Below are positions 1-7,992 of a stretch of DNA of 57,402 nucleotides, piece by piece. A program made the translations under genes and the position numbers. Position 1 is the first letter of the stretch. Each line of letters begins with the position of its first letter. The stretch is from Oscillospiraceae bacterium (GTDB taxonomy: Bacteria; Bacillota; Clostridia; Oscillospirales; Acutalibacteraceae): the NCBI GenBank assembly GCA_015065845.1, contig SVPQ01000012.1, positions 1 to 57,402 on the forward strand. Reading direction: 5' to 3'. Under the pieces are notes generated by a model, which saw nothing but the letters and a program-made list of their open reading frames with translations, searched no databases and had not been told where the DNA came from.

Positions 1-318
1 AGATGTAAACATTGTAAGCATAGTACACAATACAAGTACTAAACTTAAAATGCGCCTGGTAGTATGTTTCATACTTTCATCTCCAAATTATATTTTAGGA
101 AATTTGCCACCCTACATTTTACCACTTACATTTTTATATGTAAATATTTTCTTGAAAATTTCTACATATTACACAAAAAATTATTTTGCCGTGAGGGAGT
201 CAGGGGTTAGGGGTTATGAATCAGTTAAAATAAAAACAGGAAACGGAGTTGATTTTCTCTGTTTCCTGTTTCCTAATTCCTAGTTCCTAATTCCTAATTC
301 CTAATCCCTAGTCCCTGA
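1..318. other. Intergenic region at window start with heptanucleotide arrays
   Basis: I see no convincing gene here. The only longer open frame (50-283, plus) has no ribosome site and runs through repeats. The left 180 bases are AT-rich without recognisable structure. From about 195 the sequence becomes a degenerate array with a 7-nt period (units such as GGGTTAG), then a terminator-like hairpin (235-270), then a second 7-nt array on the other strand (units such as AATTAGG) that runs up to the stop codon of the KDG kinase gene at 319-321. Confidence 0.6.
232..270 (-). terminator. Rho-independent terminator of the uxu/kdg operon
   Basis: On the minus strand a 14-bp stem (positions 270-257 with 248-235, one mismatch) is followed by a T-rich run (236-232 and beyond). 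It lies about 50 bases after the KDG kinase stop. Its 5' arm is a continuation of the 7-nt repeat array (AGGAAAC units), so the terminator is partly built from repeat units. Confidence 0.65.
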
Positions 319-1341
319 TTATCTCTGAACTCTACCGCTTGCATCGCCACCAGCTAATTTCTCAACCTCTGCAACTGAAACTCTGTTATAGTCGCCTTCA
401 ATTGAGTGCTTTAAAGCAGATGCCGCAACTGCGAACTCAATAGCGTCTTGTGTTGATTTGCCTGTTAATAAAGCATAAATAAGACCGCCACCGAATGAGT
501 CACCACCGCCAACACGGTCAGTAATGTGAAGATGATAAGATTTTGAGAAGCAATAATTCTCACCATCATAAAGCATACCTGCCCAGTCGTTATCTGATGC
601 AGAAATTGATGAACGCAATGTAATTGCTACCTTTTCAAATCCGAATTTATCTGCTAATTGTTTAGCAACTGATTTATAACCCTCGTGGTTTAATTTACCA
701 CCATAAATATCTGTATCTTCTGCTTCAATTCCGAAAACATCTTTCGCATCTTCTTCGTTAGAAATACAAACATCTACATACTGACAGAGTTCTGTCATTG
801 CCTTTCTTGCTTCTTCTCTTGTCCAGAGCTTACCTCTGTAGTTTAAGTCACAAGAAATTTTAACACCTCTTGCCTTCGCCGCTTTACAAGCTTCAAGGCA
901 GATTTCTGTAACATTTTTTCCTAATGCCGGAGTAATACCTGTAAAATGGAACCAGTCTGCACCCTCAAAGATTGAGTCCCAATCGAATTCACTTTTATCT
1001 GCTTCCATAATTGCAGAGTGTGCTCTGTCATAAATACATACAGAACCGCGTTGTGAAGCACCTTTTTCAAGGAAATAAATACCAACTCTGTCGCCACCGC
1101 GAACAATTTTTGTAGTATCAACCCCGAATGCTCTGAGTGAATTTACAGCACCCTGACCAATTGCGTGTGCCGGTAATTTTGTTACGAATACACTGTCTAA
1201 ACCATAGTTTGCAAGTGACACAGCAACATTTGCTTCGCCACCGCCGAAAGTTGCCTGCATCTGGTCATTCTGAAAAAATCTGTAATAACCCATAGGTGCA
1301 AGTCTTAACATTAATTCACCGAATGTAACAACTCTTTTCAT
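319..1341 (-). CDS. kdgK: 2-keto-3-deoxygluconate kinase (PfkB family)
   Basis: Phosphorylates 2-keto-3-deoxygluconate (KDG) to KDPG with ATP in the cytoplasm, the third step of hexuronate breakdown after UxuA. The 340-residue protein has the PfkB-family sugar-binding motif GGGEANVA (33-40) and the C-terminal signature DRVGGGDSFGGG (from residue 275), with the catalytic base Asp281. The ATG start is preceded by GGAGGG inside the end of the aldolase gene, so the two are translationally close (5 bases apart). It is last in the uxuA-SDR-aldolase-kinase operon. The stop codon TAA merges into a heptanucleotide array. Substrate is inferred from context; other PfkB sugar kinases look similar. Confidence 0.9.
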   Translation of the reverse strand: MKRVVTFGELMLRLAPMGYYRFFQNDQMQATFGGGEANVAVSLANYGLDSVFVTKLPAHAIGQGAVNSLRAFGVDTTKIVRGGDRVGIYFLEKGASQRGSVCIYDRAHSAIMEADKSEFDWDSIFEGADWFHFTGITPALGKNVTEICLEACKAAKARGVKISCDLNYRGKLWTREEARKAMTELCQYVDVCISNEEDAKDVFGIEAEDTDIYGGKLNHEGYKSVAKQLADKFGFEKVAITLRSSISASDNDWAGMLYDGENYCFSKSYHLHITDRVGGGDSFGGGLIYALLTGKSTQDAIEFAVAASALKHSIEGDYNRVSVAEVEKLAGGDASGRVQR

Positions 1342-1346
1342 TGCTC

Positions 1347-1898
1347 TCAGCCCTCCATTTTTTCAAGTGCTTCTTTTACGAAAAAGCTACCGCCTATTGC
1401 CGCAACTTTATCAAATGCTAAAAATTCGTCTATGTTATTTCTGTCAACGCCACCTGTTGGAATAAACTTAACCTGTGGGAATGGGCCAGAAAGAGCTTTT
1501 AATGCTTTTAAGCCACCGTAGATATTTGCAGGGAAGAACTTAACTGTTGTAATACCTAACTCAAGTGCCTGCATAATTTCTGTTGGTGTAACGCAACCAG
1601 GATAGTAAGGGATATTATTCTCTTTACAGATTTCTGCAACTGAAACTGAAAGACCTGGTGAAACAATAAACTGTGCACCTGCTTCCAAAGCAGTTTTACA
1701 TTGTTCTGCATTAATAATTGTACCTGCTCCAACACTCATTGTCGGGTATTTTTCTCTTGCATATTTAATTGCTTCTGCCGCACAAGCAGTACGGAAAGTA
1801 ATTTCTGCACAGTTAATACCTACATTCTGAAGAGCAGTTAAAATTTTATCTGTCTCAGACATTTCTTTAATAACAACAACCGGAATATTTTTTTCCAT
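1347..1898 (-). CDS. eda: KDPG aldolase (2-dehydro-3-deoxyphosphogluconate aldolase)
   Basis: Class I aldolase that splits KDPG into pyruvate and glyceraldehyde 3-phosphate. From the ATG at 1898 (183 aa), the Schiff-base lysine lies in TVKFFPAN (about Lys120), the catalytic Glu in AEITFRT (about Glu32), and the phosphate-binding GAGTI and PTGGV segments are present. An upstream in-frame GTG at 1907 is only one base from AGGAG, so the ATG with a 10-base spacing is preferred. The gene starts just inside the 3' end of the SDR gene, which indicates coupled translation. Some family members act on related 2-keto-3-deoxy sugar acids; the neighbours favour KDPG. Confidence 0.92.
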   Translation of the reverse strand: MEKNIPVVVIKEMSETDKILTALQNVGINCAEITFRTACAAEAIKYAREKYPTMSVGAGTIINAEQCKTALEAGAQFIVSPGLSVSVAEICKENNIPYYPGCVTPTEIMQALELGITTVKFFPANIYGGLKALKALSGPFPQVKFIPTGGVDRNNIDEFLAFDKVAAIGGSFFVKEALEKMEG

Positions 1899-1903
1899 CT
1901 TAA

Positions 1904-2755
1904 TCACACTCCTGAATATGCTGAGAAGCCACCATCAATTGGTAAAACAACACCTGTTATAAAACCAGCAGCTTCATTATTTACTAAGAATAAAAGTCCA
2001 CCTTCTAATTCTTCACTTTCACCAAATCTGCCCATTGGTGTAGCGGCTAAAATCTTGCCTGTTCTCGCAGTTGGTGTACCATCATCATTAAATAAAAGTT
2101 TTGCATTCTGCTTTGTTGAGAAAAATCCCGGTGCAATAGCATTTACACGGATACCAACTTTAGAAAAATGAACTGCAAGCCATTGTGTAAAGTTTGAAAT
2201 AGCCGCTTTAGCACCTGAATAAGCAGGTATTTTGGTAAGTGGTGTGTAAGCATTCATTGATGAAATATTAAGAATGTTACAACCACTTCTTCCTACCATC
2301 TGACGAGCAAACGCCTGAGTAGGAATAAGTGTACCTAAGAAGTTTAAGTTAAATACAAAACCTACACCGTCAGCGTCCAAATCAAAGAATGATTTTGTGT
2401 CAGCGTCAATATCACCGATTTCAAAATATTCTTTATCTGTTGTAGCTTTAGGATTGTTACCACCTGCACCATTGACTAAAATATCGCAAGGGCCGAAGTC
2501 TTTCAATACTTCATCTGCTACATTGTAACAGATTTCTTTATTTAAAACATTACAAGCGTATGCTTTTGCAATACCGCCCTCTGCAACAATTTCATCTGCA
2601 TAACCTTTTGCTGCTTCTTCGTTTAAATCAAGTAACGCAACTTTTGCACCTGCACGAGCTAAAACTTTTGCAAAGTAACTGCAAAGCACACCACCCGCAC
2701 CAGTAACAACTGCAACTTTACCTGTTAAATCTGTATTTAAAACATTCTTATTCAT
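1904..2755 (-). CDS. SDR-family D-mannonate oxidoreductase (fructuronate reductase-like)
   Basis: Classical short-chain dehydrogenase of 283 residues. It has the NAD(P) motif TGAGGVLCSYFA near residue 18, the NNAG-like segment NGAGG, the catalytic Ser in ISSMNAYTP and the YSGAKAA Tyr-Lys pair. Its position between mannonate dehydratase and KDPG aldolase indicates that it reduces fructuronate to mannonate. This replaces the unrelated classical UxuB and is a known substitution in Firmicutes. The start is ATG with AAAGGAG upstream. The residues VNGAGGNNPKAT and the insertion around 110-140 (FFDLDADGVGF) match D-mannonate oxidoreductase-type SDRs rather than generic gluconate dehydrogenases. The assignment rests on family plus context. 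Confidence 0.82.
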   Translation of the reverse strand: MNKNVLNTDLTGKVAVVTGAGGVLCSYFAKVLARAGAKVALLDLNEEAAKGYADEIVAEGGIAKAYACNVLNKEICYNVADEVLKDFGPCDILVNGAGGNNPKATTDKEYFEIGDIDADTKSFFDLDADGVGFVFNLNFLGTLIPTQAFARQMVGRSGCNILNISSMNAYTPLTKIPAYSGAKAAISNFTQWLAVHFSKVGIRVNAIAPGFFSTKQNAKLLFNDDGTPTARTGKILAATPMGRFGESEELEGGLLFLVNNEAAGFITGVVLPIDGGFSAYSGV

Positions 2756-2756
2756 T

Positions 2757-3809
2757 TTATTTGTACTCCTTTTCTAACGCTTCAAATAATCCGTTAATGT
2801 AAGTAGCACCCAATGCTCTGTCGAAAAGACCATAGCCCGGTTTACCTGTTTCACCCCAAATCATTCTGCCGTGGTCAGGACGAACATAACCCTCATAATT
2901 ATTTTCAACAAGTGCTTTTACAATATCGTACATATCAAGCGAGCCACAATCTGAAAGGTGTGCTCTTTCTTCAAATGAACCGTCTTCCATAATTTTAACA
3001 TTACGGATGTGCATAAATGCAATTCTGTCCATCTCTGCATATTTTCTGATCATTTTTGGAATATCGTTACTTTTTGCACAACCCAAACTACCTGTGCAAA
3101 GGCAAAGGCTGTTAGCAGGACTGTCATAAAGTTTTAAAAATCTGTCAAGATTTTCTTCATTAGTAATAATTCTTGGAAGACCAAAAATCGGGTACGGCGG
3201 GTCATCAGGATGAATAGCCATTCTCACACCACATTCTTCTGCAACAGGAATGACTTTTTTAAGGAATTTTTCTAAATTACTCCAGAGACCTTCTTCACCT
3301 ATTTCGCCATAAGCGGTAATAAGTTCACGAACTTCTTCCTGTGTGTAACTTGAATCCCAACCTGGTAAATGAATATCGTCTTTAAGAGGGTCAAGACCTT
3401 TCATCTGTTCCCAGTACATAACAAGGGATGTTGAACCATCTTTTGCTTCTTTATCGAGTTGAGTGCGTGTCCAGTCAAAAACAGGCATAAAGTTATAAGT
3501 AACACACTTAACGCCATATTTTGCACATCTTCTGATGTTTTCACAGTAAACATCTAAAAGTTTGTCAACTTCGCCACGACCTAATTTGATGTCTTCGTGA
3601 ACAGGGATTGACTCTACAACATCAAAAACAAGACCATTTTTATCACAATCGTCTTTGAGTTTTTTAATGCTTTCTTCACTCCACACTTCACCTGGTTTTA
3701 CATCGTAAACCGCAGAAACTATGGAACGCATACCAGGAATTTGTGAAATGTACTGAAGTGAAATCGGATCGTCTTCGCCATACCAGCGAAATGAAAGTTT
3801 CATTTTCAT
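2757..3809 (-). CDS. uxuA: Mannonate dehydratase
   Basis: Dehydrates D-mannonate to 2-keto-3-deoxygluconate, a Mn-dependent enzyme with a TIM-barrel fold. The protein begins MKMKLSFRWYGEDDP, the typical UxuA opening. Metal-ligand segments are visible: the HPDDPP motif, CTGSLG, HIRNV and RPDHGRMIWGE near the C-terminus. A longer frame reaches 3866, but CGGAG at 3818-3822 lies 8 bases before the ATG at 3809, which I take as the start (350 aa, normal for the family). It is the first gene of the operon with SDR, aldolase and kinase. No uronate isomerase (uxaC) or regulator is in view. Confidence 0.93.
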   Translation of the reverse strand: MKMKLSFRWYGEDDPISLQYISQIPGMRSIVSAVYDVKPGEVWSEESIKKLKDDCDKNGLVFDVVESIPVHEDIKLGRGEVDKLLDVYCENIRRCAKYGVKCVTYNFMPVFDWTRTQLDKEAKDGSTSLVMYWEQMKGLDPLKDDIHLPGWDSSYTQEEVRELITAYGEIGEEGLWSNLEKFLKKVIPVAEECGVRMAIHPDDPPYPIFGLPRIITNEENLDRFLKLYDSPANSLCLCTGSLGCAKSNDIPKMIRKYAEMDRIAFMHIRNVKIMEDGSFEERAHLSDCGSLDMYDIVKALVENNYEGYVRPDHGRMIWGETGKPGYGLFDRALGATYINGLFEALEKEYK

Positions 3810-3873
3810 AAGTTTTTCTCCGTTCTGTTTTTTCAAATTCTCAATCAAACTCAACAAATCTCTCAATCTCTAT

Positions 3874-3927
3874 AAAAACTGTTTCTCACGCAGTTTTTTA
3901 TATATGGATATTGTTTCTCACTCAATA
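3874..3927 (-). terminator. Twin hairpins after murC sharing the same loop
   Basis: On the minus strand two hairpins follow each other. The first has a TATTG/CAATA stem that encloses the murC stop codon. The second is an AAAAACTG/CAGTTTTT stem (3898-3891 with 3881-3874) that looks like a weak terminator. The stems differ, but both loops contain GTGAGAAA. Confidence 0.5.
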
Positions 3928-5282
3928 CCCAATATCATTTTAGCAATTTTATATACATCACCGCAACCTAAAGTTATTACCAAATCGCCTTTTTTAATGT
4001 TAGCCTTCAAATAGTCAGCAACCTCACTGAATTCAGGGAACCATACTGAGCCTTCAATTTCATCGGCTAAATCCTGCGTTTTAATACCGAATGTATTGAT
4101 TTCTCTTGAACCCATAATTTCTGTCATAACAACTTTATCTGCAATAGAAAGTGCTTCACCGAATTCTTTTAAGAGCATTTTTGTTCTGCTGAATGTGAAT
4201 GGTTGGAATACCGCCCACACTCTTTCGTAACCCATTTTCATAGCGGCAGAAAGTGTTACTTCTAATTCTTTAGGATGGTGCGCGTAGTCATCAACTATAA
4301 CAGCACCGTTATATTCGCCTAAAATTTCAAAGCGTCTGCCTGCACCTTTGAAGTTATACAAACTTTTTTTACATTGTTCGAATGTAGCACCGCAATACAT
4401 AGCAGTTGCAATTGCACATAACGCATTTAAAATATTGTGTTCACCGGGAACATTAAGTTCAACAGTGCCTAATTCTTCGCCATCTTTAAATACTGTGAAT
4501 TTCGGGAACGCACCGTGCACCCATTCTAAATCTTTGTAGTAATAAGTATTTGTAGCATCACTGCCGAATGTAATTTTTTCTTTACCTTTAATTCCCTGTA
4601 CACTTTTAATAGTATTATCATCATCACCATTAAAAATTATAACTTTTGACATTTCTGCAAATTTTGTGAATGATGCAATTAAATTATCAAGGGTTTTAAA
4701 GTACTCCATATGGTCACAGTCGATGTTAAGAATTACACTTACATCGGGTGACAAATCTAAAAATGTATCTTTATATTCACACGCTTCGCAAACTAGAGTT
4801 TCGCTTTTACCGACTCTGCCGTTAGTACCTGTAAGCGGTAATTTGCCACCGATTATAGCAGACGGGTCAAAATCATTTTCAATAAGAATCTGTGAAATCA
4901 TAGAAGTAACTGTTGTTTTGCCGTGGGTACCGCAAACACCTACACAGTTATTATATTTTCTTGTAACTGCACCAAAAAGTTTACTTCTTTCAAATGTTGG
5001 AATTCCGTTTACTTTTGCCGCAACGAGTTCAGGGTTATCAGGAAGAAGTGCCGCAGTAAACACTACCATATCAGCACCCTCAACATTTTCTGCTTTTTGC
5101 CCCAAAGTCACAGGAATACCTAAATTTCTTATTCTTTTTAATGTATCTGTTTCGTTATTATCTGAACCGGTTAAATAGTAACCTTTTTCGTGAAGAATTT
5201 CGGCAAGTGGACACATACCGCTACCGCCGATTCCTATAAAATGTATTCTTTTCGCATTTTCTAAAGCCTGTTCTATATTCAT
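3918..5282 (-). CDS. murC: UDP-N-acetylmuramate--L-alanine ligase
   Basis: Adds L-Ala to UDP-MurNAc with ATP, the first peptide step of peptidoglycan precursor synthesis in the cytoplasm. The 454-residue protein has the N-terminal UDP-binding motif FIGIGGSGMCPLA (15-27), the ATP P-loop GTHGKTT (118-124), the central catalytic part with LNIDCDHMEYF, and the C-terminal domain motif VDDYAHHPKE. Length is normal for the family. The start is ATG with AAAGGA a few bases upstream. It stands alone between the hexuronate operon and queT. The stop codon lies inside a small inverted repeat. Confidence 0.96.
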   Translation of the reverse strand: MNIEQALENAKRIHFIGIGGSGMCPLAEILHEKGYYLTGSDNNETDTLKRIRNLGIPVTLGQKAENVEGADMVVFTAALLPDNPELVAAKVNGIPTFERSKLFGAVTRKYNNCVGVCGTHGKTTVTSMISQILIENDFDPSAIIGGKLPLTGTNGRVGKSETLVCEACEYKDTFLDLSPDVSVILNIDCDHMEYFKTLDNLIASFTKFAEMSKVIIFNGDDDNTIKSVQGIKGKEKITFGSDATNTYYYKDLEWVHGAFPKFTVFKDGEELGTVELNVPGEHNILNALCAIATAMYCGATFEQCKKSLYNFKGAGRRFEILGEYNGAVIVDDYAHHPKELEVTLSAAMKMGYERVWAVFQPFTFSRTKMLLKEFGEALSIADKVVMTEIMGSREINTFGIKTQDLADEIEGSVWFPEFSEVADYLKANIKKGDLVITLGCGDVYKIAKMILGIE

Positions 5283-5368
5283 AAAAGGAAATCCTTTCCA
5301 ATATTCAAAATAACACTAATTTATTATACTACATAATTTTATAAAAATAAACTATTTTTACAAATTTT

Positions 5369-5851
5369 TCACATAAAATTGTTGTATTTCTTTAAACTTT
5401 TTAGCAAAATTGTTCCAAAAACCCCGCAAGAGATAATCTCACCTATACCAACTGTCAAAAAGAAATACCAGTAAGTGCCCTCTAATGAGTACACAAACAA
5501 AAGCACAAAAGGAACAATTATAGAATTTGCTAAAATTGGCGGTATAACTGCTAAGGAATTATACTTTCTTAAAAGATAAGTCCCGACTGCACCAATTAAA
5601 GTGGCAAGACTGCCGAACACAACATCCCACAAGGCACAACCTGTAAGAATATTTGCGACAACACAACCTATAAAAAGCCCCGGTATTGCCGCAGGTGTAA
5701 ATATTGGCATAACAGTCAGAATTTCTGAAAGTCGCACCTGAATTACACCACTTGCAAGACCTAACATATTTGCAAGGTAAGTAAGAACGACATAAAGCGC
5801 AGCAATAACCGCACCCACCGCAATATTGCGGATTTTTTGTTTGTTTTTCAT
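5369..5851 (-). CDS. queT: QueT-like ECF transporter substrate-binding (S) component
   Basis: Integral membrane protein of 160 residues with about five to six hydrophobic helices, from AVGAVIAALYVVLTYLANMLG to FFLTVGIGEIISCGVFGTILL. The segment VRLSEILTVMPIFTPAAIPGLFIGC matches the QueT family, S components thought to import queuosine precursors (preQ0/preQ1) with a shared ECF energising module encoded elsewhere. GGAG lies 9 bases before the ATG. A folded leader immediately upstream (5861-5926) fits riboswitch control, which is common for queT. Substrate is inferred from family. Confidence 0.82.
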   Translation of the reverse strand: MKNKQKIRNIAVGAVIAALYVVLTYLANMLGLASGVIQVRLSEILTVMPIFTPAAIPGLFIGCVVANILTGCALWDVVFGSLATLIGAVGTYLLRKYNSLAVIPPILANSIIVPFVLLFVYSLEGTYWYFFLTVGIGEIISCGVFGTILLKSLKKYNNFM

Positions 5852-5860
5852 TTTTATTCA

Positions 5861-5926
5861 CTCCGTAGTTTTGATTTAGAGTAATTTTACATACTCAAGT
5901 GAGGATGGTCACGAACTCACTACTAC
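5861..5926 (-). promoter_or_regulatory. Structured queT leader, candidate preQ1-type riboswitch
   Basis: On the minus strand, GTAGT (5925-5921) can pair with ACTAC (5869-5865), which directly abuts the GGAG ribosome site. Inside this stem are two hairpins: GTGAG/CTCAC (5920-5916 with 5903-5899) and GAGTA/TACTC (5896-5892 with 5883-5879). Stem formation would mask the ribosome site. It does not match the preQ1-I consensus as I remember it; class II or III, or another fold, is possible. Confidence 0.42.
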
Positions 5927-6047
5927 AATAATATCATTTTTGGAAAATAAAAACAACAATTAATATTGACTTATTTTTGTAAAATGTTATTATTTAATTG
6001 TATTATTTTTGGAAAAGTAATTTTTCTTTATGGAAAGGTGAATTTTT

Positions 6048-6776
6048 ATGATTAATGTAACAGTGTGGAATGAATTCCGTCACGAAAGAGAAGACGAAGA
6101 AGTAAAAGCAGTTTACCCTCAGGGTATTCACAACTGCATTAAAGATTTTTTAAGTAAAGATGAAGAACTCAACATCCGCACCGCAACTTTAGATGAAGAA
6201 AACTGCGGACTTTCAGATGATGTGTTAAACTCAACAGATGTACTTATCTGGTGGGGACATTGCCATCACGACAAGGTGCCTGATGAATTAGTAGAAAAAA
6301 TCTATAACAGAGTTATGTGTGGTATGGGCTTTATTGCACTTCACTCTGCACATTTTTCAAAACCATTCAAACGCCTTATGGGTTCAACCTGCTCATTAAA
6401 ATGGCGCGATGGCGACAGAGAAAGACTCTGGTGTGTACTTCCGTCACACGAAATTGCAAAAGGTGTGCCTGAACAAATTGTTATTCCTGTAGAAGAAATG
6501 TATGGTGAAAGATTTGATGTACCAACACCTGACGAACTTATTTTCATTGGTTGGTTTTCTGGCGGCGAAGTATTCCGTTCAGGTTGTGCATGGAACAAAG
6601 GCTTAGGCAGAGTGTTCTACTTCCAGCCGGGTCACGAAAGCAACCCTACTTACCACATTCCTGAAGTACAGAAAATTCTCACAAACGCAGTACATTGGGC
6701 AAACCCTAACTTTATTGCAGATGAAATAGAATGCCCATGGGTACCTTCTCAGGAGGAAGAACTTTTAAATGCATAA
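6048..6776 (+). CDS. ThuA-like domain protein
   Basis: Soluble protein of 242 residues with a ThuA-type fold (class I glutamine-amidotransferase-like). Typical segments are VTVWNEFRHE at the N-terminus, TDVLIWWGHCHHD near residue 65, FIALHSAHFSKPFKRLMG near 100, and GLGRVFYFQPGHESNPTYHIPEVQKIL near the C-terminus. ThuA proteins are linked to trehalose and other sugar use, but the biochemical role is unsettled. The start is ATG with GGAAAGGTG upstream. It is monocistronic and divergent from queT. The last codons run straight into a 7-nt repeat (GCAAAAT units) that supplies the stop codon. Confidence 0.85.
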   Translation: MINVTVWNEFRHEREDEEVKAVYPQGIHNCIKDFLSKDEELNIRTATLDEENCGLSDDVLNSTDVLIWWGHCHHDKVPDELVEKIYNRVMCGMGFIALHSAHFSKPFKRLMGSTCSLKWRDGDRERLWCVLPSHEIAKGVPEQIVIPVEEMYGERFDVPTPDELIFIGWFSGGEVFRSGCAWNKGLGRVFYFQPGHESNPTYHIPEVQKILTNAVHWANPNFIADEIECPWVPSQEEELLNA

Positions 6777-7306
6777 TGCAAAATGCAAAATTGAGGAAAC
6801 GCTTCGCGTTTGATTATTGACAATCAGGGGACGGTTCTATGTCTTAGTCTCAGTTGCAAGTAGCAAGTGTGCAAGTTGCAAGGTGCAAGGTGAATTAAAC
6901 AAAACTAAGTTAATTGATTTCGATCAGTTAACTGAGTTGCTTGTATTTTTAAGAATGAAGAATAGAATAAAGCAAAAATGAAAAGAAAAAGTCGTTTTTT
7001 AGGTGTACCTCTCTTCGAAGAGAGGTACATTATAGAAATAACTGCACTCTTTCTTTTGTAATTTATGAGTGAATATAGTTTTATGTCTTAAAGTATAAAA
7101 TAAATTAGAATAAGACAGGGACGATTCTGTGTCTTAGTCTTAGTCTCAGTTGCAAGTTGCAAGGTGCAAGGTGAATTAAACAAAACTAAGTTAATTGATT
7201 TCGATCAGTTAACTGAGTTTTTTGTATTTTTAAGGATGAAGAATAGAATAAAGCAAAAATGAAAAGAAAAAGTTGTTTTTTAGGGGTACCTCTCTTCGAA
7301 GAGAGG

Positions 7307-7614
7307 GGGACCGCCATTTCGTTGTTTTGCTTGTTTTCATACACTTTCAAGCGAGTAGAAAACTTTATAAAATTTATAATGTTCCTTGGGTGGTGGAGAG
7401 TTCTTTGACACGAGGTAGTTTTAAAATTTACAGTCAGTCGGTGGAAAAATAAATTAAAAAATACAACTTGTTAATAGAACGACTACTATAACAAAAGAGG
7501 TTAACGCGAGGGGGAAGAACTCTCCACCATTCCGTTTTTAATTACTGTATTTCTGAATTTATCTATCGCCTGAAACCTTAATGATATAAACGAATTTTTG
7601 GAAAGAATAGTCCC
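7307..7614. mobile_element. 308-bp non-coding insertion flanked by 18-bp palindromic direct repeats
   Basis: The insert begins GGGAC and ends GTCCC. It is bounded on both sides by the same 18-bp palindrome (7289-7306 and 7615-7632), which occurs once at the uninterrupted A1-B1 junction. It contains a perfect 14-bp inverted repeat (7392-7405 with 7515-7528) and no open frame. This looks like a MITE or group-specific structured element; no transposase is present. Confidence 0.55.
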
Positions 7615-7800
7615 CCTCTCTTCGAAGAGAGGTACATTATAGAAATAACTGCACTCTTTCTTTTGTAATTTATGAGTGAATATAGTTTTATGTTTTAAAG
7701 TATAAAATAAATTAGAATAAGACAGGGACGGTTCTGTATCTTAGTCTCAGTTGCAAGTTGCAAGTGTGCAAGTTGCAAGTGTGCAAGGTGAATTAAACAA

Positions 7801-7836
7801 AACTCAGTTAATTGATTTCGATCAGTTAACTGAGTT
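7801..7836 (+). repeat. Long TTCG-loop hairpin, repeated three times in the block
   Basis: A 16-bp stem with one mismatch closes a TTCG loop and is followed by a T-rich stretch, so it could end transcription. Near-identical copies lie in the other A units near 6901-6936 and 7184-7219, each with an additional mismatch in the stem. Confidence 0.6.
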
Positions 7837-7992
7837 GTTTTTCGACATTTTTTTGAATTTTGTTGAAGATTACAAAACCGCTTGATTTATGCTCCTTAAT
7901 TTGATATATTGAAACAAAGAAAAAGACGCTGGACGGCATAAGACATAGAACCGTCCCTTGTCTTGTATTTGAAATAATGGGGCGGGATTAAT

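Larger units (their letters stand above)
6777..7992. repeat. Repeat-rich non-coding block with tandem A-B units and a 308-bp insert
   Basis: About 1.2 kb without a gene. Unit A (about 160 bp; 6840-7004, 7130-7288, partial 7736-7838) starts with GTCTTAGTCTCAG, contains a GTTGCAAG heptad run and a long TTCG-loop hairpin. Unit B (about 120 bp; 7005-7129 and 7615-7735) starts with the palindrome CCTCTCTTCGAAGAGAGG and ends in a REP-like word (GGGACGGTTCT or GGGACGATTCT). A1-B1-A2 are contiguous. The A2-B2 junction is split by a 308-bp insert. The block begins at the ThuA stop codon with a heptad array and the hairpin AAACGCTTCGCGTTT. Confidence 0.8.

Noticed and set aside
50..283. 77-codon open frame at the window start
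   Set aside because: No ribosome site, crosses repeat arrays and a terminator, and shows no protein-like pattern.
4666..5178. 170-codon open frame antisense to murC
   Set aside because: Shadow of a conserved coding gene on the other strand; composition reflects the reverse of MurC codons.
6777..7992. CRISPR array in the repeat-rich block
   Set aside because: Repeats are long (about 120-160 bp), tandem and unevenly spaced, with no unique spacers of constant length and no cas genes.
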